Shown here: positions 9,696-17,058 of the stretch, one piece after another | How the letters are laid out: each line of letters begins with the position of its first letter | How positions within the stretch are numbered: the first letter of the stretch is position 1 | Origin: Lacticaseibacillus kribbianus | GTDB taxonomy: Bacteria; Bacillota; Bacilli; Lactobacillales; Lactobacillaceae | Length of the DNA stretch: 64,000 nt | Direction of reading: 5' to 3' | NCBI RefSeq assembly: GCF_020180945.1 | Contig: NZ_JAIPUL010000005.1 | Coordinates: 62,001 to 126,000, forward strand | The notes under the pieces: generated by a model | Seen by the model: the letters and a program-made list of their open reading frames with translations, nothing else | Databases searched by the model: none | What the model was told of the DNA's origin: nothing | Made by a program: the position numbers and the translations under genes

Positions 9696-9736
9696 AAAAA
9701 AAACCGGCGCTGCAAGCCGAAACTTGCGACGCCGGT
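9696..9736 (-). terminator. tRNA-Lys terminator
   Basis: On the minus strand ACCGGCGTCGCAAG/CTTGCAGCGCCGGT forms a hairpin with a small internal mismatch, followed by a run of T, directly downstream of the tRNA. Confidence 0.8.
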
Positions 9737-9742
9737 TCGTTA

Positions 9743-9815
9743 TGGGTGGTCAGGGGATCGAACCCTGGACCCACGGATTAAGAGTCCGTTGCTCTGCCAG
9801 CTGAGCTAACCACCC
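9743..9815 (-). tRNA. tRNA-Lys (anticodon CTT)
   Basis: A complete class I cloverleaf of 73 nt. The acceptor stem is GGGTGGT/ACCACCC with discriminator A. The D-arm contains TAGCTCAGCTGGCAGAGC, the anticodon loop is CTCTTAA (anticodon CTT), and the T-arm has the GGTTCGATCCC type loop. The CCA end is not encoded. It is a single-gene unit with its own promoter and terminator. Confidence 0.95.
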
Positions 9816-9840
9816 ATGTGATTGCCTTAACGACTTGATA

Positions 9841-9869
9841 ATATTACCACCCCGGCCCTACGCGCGCAA
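9841..9869 (-). promoter_or_regulatory. tRNA-Lys promoter
   Basis: On the minus strand TTGCGC (9864-9869) and TAATAT (9841-9846) lie 17 bp apart, about 25 bp upstream of the tRNA. Confidence 0.6.
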
Positions 9870-9929
9870 GGCCATTCAGCGAAAAAGTCGAAAATCTGCT
9901 AAGATGGGGGCAAGGAATGGAGGGTCATC

Positions 9930-10694
9930 ATGGAGTCCAATCGCATCATCTCCCTGCAAAACGCCGTGAACGTCCGCGACCTCGGCGGCTACCAAACCAC
10001 TGCCGGCCGCACCGTCGCCTGGCACCGCCTGGTTCGCGCCGGCAGCCTGAGCGACCTGACGCCGGCGGACGAACAAAAGCTCATCGACTACGGGGTCGCG
10101 CACGACCTCGACCTGCGCAGCGACGCCGAGGTGCGGCGCGCGCCGGACCGGATCCCGGCGGCCATCGCGTACCGCCACCTGTCCGTCTACCCCTTCTCAG
10201 ACCGCGCGCCGCTGTGGTGCCGCGCGTACCGCCATTTTTACCGCCGCCTGGTCAAAACGCCGGTCGGCATGGTCGCGACCTACGAGAAAATGCTGACGGA
10301 CAGCCACGCCAACGCGATTTTCCGTGAGGTGTTCGCCACGGTGCTGGCCGCCGAGCCGAACGAAGCGGTGCTGTTTCACTGCGCCGCCGGCAAGGACCGC
10401 ACCGGGGTGGCCGCGATGATGCTGCTCGGCGCCCTGGGCGTGCCCGAGGCCACCATTAAGGCGGACTACCTGCTGACCAACCGGATCTACGACGCCGCAG
10501 CAGCCGGCGTCAGGCCCAGCGGCAGCGCGGCGGTCGACGCGATGAACGCACACCCGGCGGAGGCCGCCAACTACCGCGCGGTGGCCACGCTGATTGTCCG
10601 GCACTACGGCGACTGGCCGCACTACGTCATGCGCCAGCTGGGGCTGTCGCCGGCCGATTTGACCGATCTAAGGAAGCTATACCTGATAGATTAG
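9930..10694 (+). CDS. Tyrosine/serine phosphatase family protein (paralogue A)
   Basis: A 254-residue cytoplasmic protein of the Y_phosphatase3 (Lip/PtpB-like) family, with the cysteine phosphatase signature HCAAGKDRTG: nucleophile Cys151 and Arg157 at the phosphate loop. The N-terminus carries the family hallmark NVRDLGGY followed by LVRAGSLSDLT and DLRSDAEV. The length is typical. The start is preceded by GGAGGG. The gene is monocistronic, followed by prs on the opposite strand. A paralogue with identical catalytic spacing starts at 12089. The substrate (phosphotyrosine proteins or phosphoinositide-like molecules) is not evident. Confidence 0.9.
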   Translation: MESNRIISLQNAVNVRDLGGYQTTAGRTVAWHRLVRAGSLSDLTPADEQKLIDYGVAHDLDLRSDAEVRRAPDRIPAAIAYRHLSVYPFSDRAPLWCRAYRHFYRRLVKTPVGMVATYEKMLTDSHANAIFREVFATVLAAEPNEAVLFHCAAGKDRTGVAAMMLLGALGVPEATIKADYLLTNRIYDAAAAGVRPSGSAAVDAMNAHPAEAANYRAVATLIVRHYGDWPHYVMRQLGLSPADLTDLRKLYLID

Positions 10695-10847
10695 AATCGG
10701 CGCATAACGCCGTCCGATATGTGGATTAAAAATCTATACCTGGTGCGTATTTTATCTCGGCCAATTCTGCGCAAACGCTTCCGACGTCAGCCTGTGATTG
10801 GCTATCCCCCGCCTCCCAGTAAACGTATTCACCCGACGCCAGCGCCG

Positions 10848-10900
10848 AAAAAACGCGCGCCGCCGGCCACCGGAAATTCCGGCGACTGGCGGCGCGTGTT
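10848..10900 (-). terminator. prs terminator (likely bidirectional)
   Basis: A long GC-rich hairpin, CGCGCGCCGCCGGCCACCGG with its complement around the loop at 10874-10878. It is flanked by A6 on the left (a U-run for the minus strand) and TTTT on the right. It sits between convergent phosphatase A and prs. Confidence 0.85.
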
Positions 10901-10905
10901 TTAAT

Positions 10906-11832
10906 TTACTTGAAGTCGAACAGCGGGTGGATCGACTGGTTGGAGGCGATCAGCTTGATCGCCTGGCCGATCATCTGGCCCACCGAGATGGTGACCATGT
11001 TCGGCAGGCGCTTCTCCGCCGGCAGGTTGATGGTGTCGGTGACCACAATTTGGCGCAGCGGCAGGTTGGCGAGGCGCTGGCTGGCGCCGCGGGAGAAGAT
11101 CGCGTGGGTCGCAACGGCGTAGATGTCCTTGGCGCCGGCCGCGGCGAGCGCGGTGTAGGCCTCAGCGGCGCGGTCGCCGGTGTCGATCAGGTCGTCGATG
11201 ATGATTGCGTTTTGGCCCGCGACGTCCCCGATGATGCCGGCCTCGGCTTCCGGCCGCTTGTCGACGATGGCGATCGGCACGTGCAGCAGCTCGGCCAGCT
11301 CACGGGCGCGCTTGGTGCCCGAGTGATCCGGGGCCACCACGACAACGTCCGTCAGGTGTTGATCGCGGAAGTAGTCGGCGAACAGCGGCAGCGCCCGCAG
11401 GTGATCGACCGGAATGTCGAAGAAGCCCTGCAGCTGATCGGCGTGCAGGTCCACGGCGATGAAGCGGCTGATGCCGTCCATCGTCAGGAGGTTGGCCACC
11501 AGCTTGGCCGTGATCGGCTCGCGCGACCGGGCCTTGCGATCGGCGCGCGCATAGCCGTAGTACGGCACGACCACGTTGATCGTGTGGGCGCTGGCGCGGC
11601 GCAGCGCGTCGACCATGATCAGAAGCTCCATGAAGTTCTCGTTGACCGGGTCGGAAACCGGCTGAATCACGTAGACATCCGCGCCGCGCACGCTGTCGTC
11701 CAGGTCAATCGCGATCTCCCCGTCGGCAAAGTGCCGCACCGATGCCGGCGACAGCGGCAAGCCGACCTCCGCCGCGATTTTTTGCGCCAGCGGCAGATTG
11801 CCGTTGAGCGCGAACAGTTTAACTCCTGCCAT
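10906..11832 (-). CDS. prs: Ribose-phosphate pyrophosphokinase, divergent copy
   Basis: Makes PRPP from ribose-5-phosphate and ATP for nucleotide, His and Trp synthesis; cytoplasmic. The class I Prs fold is clear: PYYGYARADRKARSREPITAK (ATP/ribose binding) and the PRPP-binding IIIDDLIDTGD. I place the start at 11832 (MAGVKLF), because GGAGGA lies 5 nt before it and would be inside the coding region if the upstream ATG at 11844 were used. Product 308 residues. Relative to Bacillus Prs, the PDHGGVTRA stretch reads PDHSGTKRA, and the flexible loop normally KRRPRPNVAEV reads KRPEAEAGIIG. It therefore resembles the second, divergent Prs seen in lactobacilli. Monocistronic. Confidence 0.92.
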   Translation of the reverse strand: MAGVKLFALNGNLPLAQKIAAEVGLPLSPASVRHFADGEIAIDLDDSVRGADVYVIQPVSDPVNENFMELLIMVDALRRASAHTINVVVPYYGYARADRKARSREPITAKLVANLLTMDGISRFIAVDLHADQLQGFFDIPVDHLRALPLFADYFRDQHLTDVVVVAPDHSGTKRARELAELLHVPIAIVDKRPEAEAGIIGDVAGQNAIIIDDLIDTGDRAAEAYTALAAAGAKDIYAVATHAIFSRGASQRLANLPLRQIVVTDTINLPAEKRLPNMVTISVGQMIGQAIKLIASNQSIHPLFDFK

Positions 11833-11864
11833 GTCGTCCTCCATTAGGTTGTAGTGTCAGGCCC

Positions 11865-11893
11865 ATTATACCAAAAAGTCGCGCGGCCGTCGA
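11865..11893 (-). promoter_or_regulatory. prs promoter
   Basis: TCGACG (11888-11893) and TATAAT (11865-11870) on the minus strand with 17-bp spacing, about 33 bp upstream of the prs start codon. Confidence 0.65.
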
Positions 11894-12088
11894 AGCCCGA
11901 CTGCGGACCGGCCGCAACCGGCTTGTGAGGCGGTGTGCAGCGCCGCTACATTGCGTGGCAGCGCACAAAACGACGCGGTGCGTGACGCCCGTTTTCGACC
12001 ACCGTCGCGCCCCGCCGCACCGGCCGGCGACCGCAAAACTACCCCGGCGCCGCGCCACTGGGTATAATGGGGACATGGGAGGCGGATC

Positions 12089-12865
12089 ATGGAACCACAA
12101 CGATTGTTACCGATTCCGGACGCGGTGAACCTGCGCGAGCTCGGCGGGTACCCCGTGGCCGGCGGGCGGCGGGTGCAAAACCGCCGGCTGCTGCGCTCGG
12201 GCAGCCTGGCCCTGATGACGGCGGCCGATGCGCAGCAGATCTACGACTACGGGGTGCGCCAGGTGGTGGACCTGAGAAGCGACGCCGAGCAACGCGGCTG
12301 GCCGGATGTGCTGGCCCCGGGCGTCACCTACCACGCGCTGTCCATCCTGCCCTTCGCCGACATGGCGCCGCTGCCTCAGACACTTGCGCAGTACCTCGGC
12401 GCGATGCAGGACCCGCGGATTGCGCCGATGGCCGAGTACTCCCTGCGCATGCTCACGGATGCGCACGCGATTGTGCAGTGGCGCACACTGATCGACCTGG
12501 TGCTGGCGCTGCCGGAGGACGAGGTGCTGCTGTTTCACTGCGCCGCCGGCAAGGACCGCACCGGGGTGGCCGCGATGATTCTGCTCGGCCTCCTCGGCGC
12601 GTCCGAGGCCACAATTCGCCAGGATTACCTCTTGACCAACGCCGTTTTCGAGGCGCCGGCCGCCCGGGTGACCCAGGCGCTGCAGGACCCGGGCAGCACC
12701 TTCGTCGCGGACATGAACCGCAACCGCGCCGAGCGCCAGTGCGAGATGGCGGTGGCGGCGTACATCCGCGGCGCGCACGGCGATTGGCCGCACTACGCCA
12801 AGGCGGTGCTGGGGATCGATGAGGCGACGCAGACGATTTTGCGGCAGCGGCTGTTGGCGCCGTGA
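12089..12865 (+). CDS. Tyrosine/serine phosphatase family protein (paralogue B)
   Basis: A 258-residue paralogue of the protein at 9930, with the same layout: NLRELGGY, LLRSGSLALMT, DLRSDAEQ and HCAAGKDRTG with Cys151 and Arg157. A TATAAT at 12063-12068 and GGGAGG just before the ATG give a very short leader. The DNA around the phosphate loop is identical to paralogue A for about 50 nt, while most of the rest has diverged, suggesting duplication with strong selection or local gene conversion. It lies beyond prs, so the two copies flank that gene. The substrate is unknown. Confidence 0.9.
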   Translation: MEPQRLLPIPDAVNLRELGGYPVAGGRRVQNRRLLRSGSLALMTAADAQQIYDYGVRQVVDLRSDAEQRGWPDVLAPGVTYHALSILPFADMAPLPQTLAQYLGAMQDPRIAPMAEYSLRMLTDAHAIVQWRTLIDLVLALPEDEVLLFHCAAGKDRTGVAAMILLGLLGASEATIRQDYLLTNAVFEAPAARVTQALQDPGSTFVADMNRNRAERQCEMAVAAYIRGAHGDWPHYAKAVLGIDEATQTILRQRLLAP

Positions 12866-12876
12866 AAAAGCTTGCG

Positions 12877-12936
12877 ATTCGTCTAGACCATTGTTGACAT
12901 GGACGGCCCCCGCGGTGTATATTGGACTAGACCAAA
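12877..12936 (+). promoter_or_regulatory. nagB promoter bracketed by two GntR/NagR-type operators
   Basis: TTGACA (12894-12899) and TATATT (12918-12923), spacer 18, form the promoter. ATTCGTCTAGACCATT (12877-12892) lies just upstream of the -35, and TTGGACTAGACCAAA (12922-12936) overlaps the -10. Both match the TGGTCTAGACCA palindrome bound by NagR/YvoA repressors, so N-acetylglucosamine or glucosamine-phosphate control is expected. Confidence 0.75.
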
Positions 12937-12952
12937 CAAGGAGGCTTTTATG

Positions 12953-13660
12953 ATGGAAGTAAAAATCGTTAAAGATAAAGAAGAAGGCGGCCAGGTCGCT
13001 TTTGACCTCATCAAGGCTGGCATCGAACAAGGCGCCAAGGTTCTGGGCCTTGCCACCGGCAGCACCCCGATTACGCTGTACCAAGCCATGATCGCAAGCG
13101 ACCTTGACTTCAGTAACCTGACTTCGATCAACCTCGACGAGTACGTTGGCCTGCCGGAAGACAACCCGCAGAGCTACCACCAGTTCATGAAGGACAACCT
13201 CTTCAACAAGAAGCCGTTCGCCCACTCCTACGTGCCGAACGGTAACGCCGAAGACTCCGAGGCCGCCGCTGCGGACTACGAGAAGATTCTGGCGGCCAAC
13301 CCGATCGACATCCAGATCCTGGGCATCGGCCGCAACGGCCACATCGGCTTCAACGAGCCGGGCTCCGACCTCGACGGCAAGACCCATAAGGTGCACCTGA
13401 CCGAATCCACGATTGAGGCCAACAAGCGCTTCTTCGACCGCGAAGAGGACGTGCCGCGCTACGCCATCTCCATGGGCATCGGCTCGATCATGAAGGGCAA
13501 GAAGATTCTGCTTCTGGCCTACGGTGAAGACAAGGCCGACGCCATCAAGGCGACCATCGAAGGCCCCGTCACCAACCACGTGCCGGCTTCCGTGCTGCAG
13601 AACCACTCGGATGCGATCCTCATCATCGACGAAGCGGCCGCAAGCAAGCTCAGCAAGTAA
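12953..13660 (+). CDS. nagB: Glucosamine-6-phosphate deaminase
   Basis: Converts glucosamine-6-phosphate to fructose-6-phosphate and ammonia, feeding amino sugars into glycolysis; cytoplasmic. The 235-residue protein has the family signatures [14 protein letters not shown] (phosphate binding), the NLDEYVGL catalytic Asp region and [14 protein letters not shown]. Two ATG codons (12950 and 12953) follow AAGGAGG; the second gives better spacing and matches the usual MKVIIVK-type start of lactobacillar NagB. The gene is monocistronic with a strong terminator. Codon usage is less extremely GC-biased than its neighbours, consistent with high expression. Confidence 0.95.
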   Translation: MEVKIVKDKEEGGQVAFDLIKAGIEQGAKVLGLATGSTPITLYQAMIASDLDFSNLTSINLDEYVGLPEDNPQSYHQFMKDNLFNKKPFAHSYVPNGNAEDSEAAAADYEKILAANPIDIQILGIGRNGHIGFNEPGSDLDGKTHKVHLTESTIEANKRFFDREEDVPRYAISMGIGSIMKGKKILLLAYGEDKADAIKATIEGPVTNHVPASVLQNHSDAILIIDEAAASKLSK

Positions 13661-13674
13661 TTTCACAAGCTACG

Positions 13675-13705
13675 AAAAAATCCGCCGATATGGCGGATTT
13701 TTTTT
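13675..13705 (+). terminator. nagB terminator
   Basis: A6-TCCGCC, loop GATAT, GGCGGA-T8: a symmetrical hairpin able to terminate on both strands. Confidence 0.9.
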
Positions 13706-13757
13706 CGGCTAAGCGACCCTTGCCACCACCGGCTGGTCAAACCCTAACCCGGCTGCC

Positions 13758-13787
13758 ATGACCGCAATCAGTGGCACGTGATACACT
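13758..13787 (+). promoter_or_regulatory. Toxin mRNA promoter
   Basis: ATGACC (13758-13763) and TACACT (13782-13787) with an 18-bp spacer and an extended TGA immediately before the -10. Transcription would begin near 13794, giving a leader of about 95 nt. Confidence 0.55.
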
Positions 13788-13887
13788 AGCGCAAGCAGAA
13801 AGTTGAAACCGGTTGGTAAATCTGATCTTTTCGAAGGCGAGGTGGTGCGTATGCACGATGCTCAAACTCCAAAGGAAAGGAGGTGCC

Positions 13888-14004
13888 GTGTTGACGGTTA
13901 GCGAAGCAATCCTCGTTGCGTTGACGTTCGGCGGGTTTATCCTGTCGCTCGTCGATCTGATGCTTAAGATTGCGGACCACGGCAACAAAAAAGATCGCGA
14001 GTAA
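13888..14004 (+). CDS. Small hydrophobic type I toxin (putative holin-like toxin family)
   Basis: A 38-residue protein starting GTG-TTG-ACG behind AAAGGAGGT; the TTG at 13891 is an equally possible start. The sequence has the TVSEAI N-terminus, one transmembrane helix (LVALTFGGFILSLVDLML) and a basic Lys/Asp tail (KIADHGNKKDRE). This is the layout of the small putative holin-like toxins of Firmicutes (TxpA/BsrG/Lpt type), which insert in the membrane. The stop codon lies inside the terminator hairpin of a convergent antisense RNA, the standard architecture of type I toxin-antitoxin pairs. Toxicity is inferred from family and layout. Confidence 0.75.
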   Translation: MLTVSEAILVALTFGGFILSLVDLMLKIADHGNKKDRE

Positions 14005-14100
14005 ACTTCGTGGCAGGAGTTTAGCGATCTTCTAACTGAATCAATGCCAGCCGTTATCAACGGTCTGCGAGCCCCGTGTTGACGCACGGGGTTTTTCTCT
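13987..14100 (-). ncRNA. Antisense RNA antitoxin of the small toxin
   Basis: A minus-strand unit of about 114 nt. The promoter is at 14107-14135. The terminator pairs AGATCGC plus TAAACT with AGTTTA plus GCGATCT (between 13992 and 14030) and ends in six U residues at 13992-13987. The RNA covers the last codons, stop and 3' untranslated region of the toxin mRNA, so base pairing could trigger degradation or block translation. Confidence 0.65.
14072..14096 (+). terminator. Toxin mRNA terminator
   Basis: CCCCGTG (14072-14078), loop TTGACG, CACGGGG (14085-14091) and TTTTT. Confidence 0.85.
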
Positions 14101-14106
14101 GCCTTC

Positions 14107-14135
14107 AGTATAGCATGCCCACGCCGCCGCGCAAA
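14107..14135 (-). promoter_or_regulatory. Antitoxin RNA promoter
   Basis: On the minus strand TTTGCG (14130-14135) and TATACT (14107-14112) with a 17-bp spacer. Confidence 0.55.
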
Positions 14136-14353
14136 CCCGGCGGCCAACCTCGTCACTCGCCCCTCACCGCGTTGCCACCCGCTGATTACCGCTCCGCGAC
14201 CCGCGTCCCACTGCGCGGTCAACCAGTTATTGATGCACAACTAGCCCGCGGCCTCGGTCCTGCGCCCGACCCCAATCTCCGCATAACGAGCGATGCACCT
14301 AAGCACCCGACCGGTTAAACTAAAGGCATCACAACACTTGGAGGAGAAATAAC

Positions 14354-14518
14354 ATGAAACTGCGCAAATCATCGACCGACCGGGTCTTCACCGGCGTCTG
14401 CGGCGGCATCGCCGAGGCCCTGGGCATCGGCAGCATCTGGGTGCGTCTGCTGTTCGTGTTCGGCGGCGGCATCCTGTTTTGGGTCTACCTGGCGCTGATG
14501 TTCCTGATGGCAGACTAA
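14354..14518 (+). CDS. PspC-domain membrane peptide
   Basis: A 54-residue protein, short enough to be missed by length cut-offs, starting at ATG behind GGAGGAGAA. The whole sequence is one PspC domain: basic N-terminus (KLRKSSTDRVFTGVCGGIAE), the ALGIGSIWVRLLFVF core and a transmembrane helix (GGGILFWVYLALMFLMAD). PspC proteins sit in the membrane and are linked to envelope-stress sensing (Psp/Lia systems). It is monocistronic and lies near a membrane-stress-like ABC/two-component cluster. The start choice is well supported. Confidence 0.88.
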   Translation: MKLRKSSTDRVFTGVCGGIAEALGIGSIWVRLLFVFGGGILFWVYLALMFLMAD

Positions 14519-14522
14519 CCAC

Positions 14523-14538
14523 TGTTTCACGTGAAACA
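14523..14538. other. parS chromosome-partition site
   Basis: TGTTTCACGTGAAACA is an exact 16-bp match to the ParB/Spo0J consensus TGTTnCACGTGAAACA. It lies about 29 kb from the origin, between the PspC stop codon and its terminator. I found no second exact copy in the window. Confidence 0.9.
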
Positions 14539-14544
14539 ACTTTA

Positions 14545-14579
14545 AGCCGACAAACGCTGATTTGTCGGCTTTTTATTTT
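14545..14579 (+). terminator. Terminator after PspC gene
   Basis: AGCCGACAAA (14545-14554) pairs perfectly with TTTGTCGGCT (14561-14570), followed by TTTTATTTT. Confidence 0.9.
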
Positions 14580-14896
14580 ACTCTGGCACAAACACGGCAC
14601 ACGCTGAACGATTTTCACCCTGACGGCACTGCAACCAGTCCTTCCCGTCGTTTAGAAGCCTCAATGTCACGCCTGTTTTAGAGGTAACCCTAAATCTCTA
14701 AAGTCGTTCGCACATCCCCGTGGCCAAGGCGAGCCCGAATCACTAACGGGTTCTCCCAAGGCTAAGTAGCAGTGAGGCGAGCAAGTGCGCAATGCGTGGG
14801 CGGTCACCGTCGGCACTTTAGCCAATCCACCGTATAAGTCGTGTTCATCCTCCGCAGCGCGATTAAATGCGGTTTTTTAATGGCCGGCGCTGGCAC
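14580..14896. other. Intergenic stretch without recognisable feature
   Basis: No gene, RNA or clear hairpin unit is visible between the PspC terminator and the first promoter module at 14897. Confidence 0.5.
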
Positions 14897-14962
14897 TGCC
14901 CGAACGGGCAACGCAGGTGTACCCTTTTGGACGATGGCAAGGCAGCTAGTTCTCGGTATGCT
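14897..14962 (+). promoter_or_regulatory. Operator-promoter module 1 (before 33-residue peptide)
   Basis: A palindrome TGCCCGAACGGGCA (14897-14910) is followed 23 bp later by an ATGGCA -35 (14934-14939), a 17-bp spacer and TATGCT (14957-14962). The same elements at identical spacing recur at 15114-15179. The operator centre lies about 65 bp before the predicted transcript start, a place typical of activator sites. Confidence 0.65.
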
Positions 14963-14994
14963 GTATTCATCAAGTCAACCAAAGGAGAACAGAC

Positions 14995-15096
14995 ATGGAA
15001 AATGCCAGGAAGAAAACGCCAATGAAGTCCCTCGTGATCGCCGCAATTTTGACCGTCGTCGGCACAGCGCTCGGCTGGTTCATTCGCAACACGTGA
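14995..15096 (+). CDS. 33-residue single-span membrane peptide
   Basis: A 33-residue peptide behind AAAGGAGA, with a basic N-terminus (MENARKKTPMK), one hydrophobic helix (SLVIAAILTVVGTALGWFI) and a short RNT tail. It has its own promoter module, the twin of the one driving the downstream ABC transporter, so it should be co-regulated with it. It is expected to be a membrane peptide with the N-terminus inside. I do not recognise a family. It could be a small sensor or modulator of the exporter or kinase, or a secreted/cleaved peptide; this is inference from context. Confidence 0.65.
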   Translation: MENARKKTPMKSLVIAAILTVVGTALGWFIRNT

Positions 15097-15113
15097 TGCG
15101 AGATCCTGAAAAC

Positions 15114-15179
15114 TGCCCAATCGGGCAACGAAAGTCTGCCCGTTCAGACGATGGCAGCACGCACGATCCACGGTAAGCT
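15114..15179 (+). promoter_or_regulatory. Operator-promoter module 2 (before ABC transporter)
   Basis: TGCCCAATCGGGCA (15114-15127), ATGGCA (15151-15156) and TAAGCT (15174-15179, spacer 17), with the same internal distances as module 1. Both modules also share CAACG after the palindrome, GACGATGGCA, and CGGTA(T/A)GCT followed three bases later by TTCATC. A common regulator, most simply the NarL-type response regulator encoded at 19061, is inferred. Confidence 0.65.
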
Positions 15180-15209
15180 AGGTTCATCTGTTAATTGCAG
15201 GAGGCAAAC

Positions 15210-16115
15210 ATGACACAAGCAGCATTGAAGGTCGATCATCTCACGAAGGACTTTGGCCACGGTCGCGGCATCTTCGACGTCAGCTTCGAGATCCACCCCG
15301 GCGAAGTCTTCGGGTTCCTCGGTCCTAACGGCGCCGGCAAAACCACGACCATTCGCCACATCACTGGCTTCACCAAGCCGGGGTCCGGCTCCGTCAGCGT
15401 GCTCGGCCTGGACGCCACCACCCAATACAACCAAGTGATGAAGCACATCGGCTACTTGCCAGGGGAGATTGCGCTGCCCGAGAACGTCAGCGGGTGGCAG
15501 TTCATTCGCACCATGCAACAGATGCGCGGCGTCAAAAATGACACATACTTGAACCAGTTGCTTGAGATGTTTGACCTCGACCCCAGCGGCAACACCAAGC
15601 GCATGAGCCTCGGCACCAAGCGTAAGCTCGCGGTGGTCACCGCCTTCCTAGCTGACCCAGAGATTCTCATTCTCGATGAGCCGACCAGCGGGCTTGATCC
15701 GGCGATGCAGGCGCAATTCATTCAGTTCATGGTGTCCGAGAAGCGGCGCGGCAAAACCATCCTACTTTCCAGCCACATTTTTCCAGAAGTCGAGGCGACC
15801 TGTGACCGCATCGCCATCATCAAGGACGGCAAGATTGTGTCGCAAGTCGACGCCAACAAGCTCCAGAACAAAGATGTGAAGACTTACGAGCTGTTCTTCG
15901 CCACAGAACACGACCGCGACTTGGCGGCTAACGAACTCGGCGGCACAAAGTGCAAAGTCGGCTTGAAGGTGAAGGTCAAAGCGGCGGAAGTCGGTGACTT
16001 TTTCGCCAACCAGCTCAAAGGCCGCCATATCACGAAGCTGGTTGAAGACAAGTTCGATCTGGAATCGTACTTCATGAACTTTTACCGCACGGACAAGATC
16101 TTCAAGACGATTTAA
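15210..16115 (+). CDS. ABC transporter ATP-binding protein 1
   Basis: A 301-residue ATPase of an ABC-2 type exporter, cytoplasmic face of the membrane. It has Walker A GPNGAGKTTT, a signature region MSLGTKRKLA (a weak LSGGQ equivalent), Walker B ILILDEPTSGLDP and the switch His in LLSSH. About 80 C-terminal residues follow the ATPase core, as in drug and peptide exporters. The start at 15210 follows AGGAGG; an upstream in-frame ATG at 15195 lacks a site. First gene of a three-gene unit with 16128 and 17059. It differs clearly from the second ATPase, so the two may pair as a heterodimer. Confidence 0.93.
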   Translation: MTQAALKVDHLTKDFGHGRGIFDVSFEIHPGEVFGFLGPNGAGKTTTIRHITGFTKPGSGSVSVLGLDATTQYNQVMKHIGYLPGEIALPENVSGWQFIRTMQQMRGVKNDTYLNQLLEMFDLDPSGNTKRMSLGTKRKLAVVTAFLADPEILILDEPTSGLDPAMQAQFIQFMVSEKRRGKTILLSSHIFPEVEATCDRIAIIKDGKIVSQVDANKLQNKDVKTYELFFATEHDRDLAANELGGTKCKVGLKVKVKAAEVGDFFANQLKGRHITKLVEDKFDLESYFMNFYRTDKIFKTI

Positions 16116-16127
16116 CGGAGGAACGTA

Positions 16128-17021
16128 ATGTTAGCAATGGTTGAAACCAAGCAATTATCTAAGAACTACAAACACGACCGCGGCGTGCACGGCATGAACA
16201 TGGCAATCCAGCAAGGCGAAGTTGTCGGCATCGTCGGCAAGAACGGTGCCGGCAAAACCACCACCATGCGGATGCTGATGGGGTTCATTCACCCGTCGGA
16301 AGGCGCCGCCGCCATTCGCGGCATGGACACCTGGGCTAAGGCCGCCAAGACCAAGTCGCTGATTGGCTACGTGCCAGGCGAAATCGCCTTTCCCGATACC
16401 AAGTCCGGTGCGACTTTCTTACAGAACGAACTGGCGCTGCTGCGCGCCAACAAGGACGAATACGTCAATGAGTTGATCCAGCGCTTCAAGATCGACCTCA
16501 CTGCCGACTTGCGCCGTATGAGCAAAGGCATGAAGCAGAAGACCGCGCTGGTGTGCGCATTCATGACTAAACCACCGCTGTTATTGCTAGACGAGCCGAC
16601 CACTGGCTTAGATCCCGTGATGCGCGACGCCTTTATCGACTTGATCCTCCAAGTCAAAGCCCAGGGCACCACCGTGTTCTTGAGCAGTCATATGTTTAAC
16701 GAGCTGGAGCGCACCTGCGACCGCATCATGTTCCTCAAAGATGGCCAAGTGATCGACGTGCTCGATGAGCGCAAGTCTGCCGAGATCCACGCCGCCCAGC
16801 GCGTGACCATCGAGGCCGCAACCAATGACGGCTTCGATTGCCTATTGACCAGCGGCTTTGAGGTGGTGCGCCAAGACCCGCTGCACAACACCGTGGTACT
16901 GTTGGTGCCCAACGCCGATGAAGCCAAGCTGTTGCAGCTGTTGAGTGAAGTCAAGCTCACCGACGTCAGCTTTGCGACACAGACGCTGGACAACTACTTC
17001 GAGAAGGAATTGGAGCTGTAA
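16128..17021 (+). CDS. ABC transporter ATP-binding protein 2
   Basis: A 297-residue second ATPase, starting 12 nt after the first stop with GGAGG before the ATG. Walker A is GKNGAGKTTT, the signature region is RRMSKGMKQK (degenerate), Walker B is LLLLDEPTTGLDP, and the switch is FLSSHM. The C-terminal extension is shorter than in protein 1. Consecutive non-identical ATPases plus one permease gene suggest a transporter with a heterodimeric motor. Substrate unknown; the adjacent two-component system suggests antimicrobial-peptide or cell-envelope stress export. Confidence 0.93.
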   Translation: MLAMVETKQLSKNYKHDRGVHGMNMAIQQGEVVGIVGKNGAGKTTTMRMLMGFIHPSEGAAAIRGMDTWAKAAKTKSLIGYVPGEIAFPDTKSGATFLQNELALLRANKDEYVNELIQRFKIDLTADLRRMSKGMKQKTALVCAFMTKPPLLLLDEPTTGLDPVMRDAFIDLILQVKAQGTTVFLSSHMFNELERTCDRIMFLKDGQVIDVLDERKSAEIHAAQRVTIEAATNDGFDCLLTSGFEVVRQDPLHNTVVLLVPNADEAKLLQLLSEVKLTDVSFATQTLDNYFEKELEL

Positions 17022-17058
17022 TGCGGCTTCGTATACAAGAAAGCGAGCAGATCAAATC

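Noticed and set aside
12107-13666. 519-codon open frame on the minus strand
   Set aside because: It runs antisense to phosphatase B and nagB, both certain genes, with no ribosome site; it is a shadow caused by high GC.
13737-14240. 167-codon minus-strand frame over the toxin locus
   Set aside because: No ribosome site or coding character; the antisense RNA signals explain this strand.
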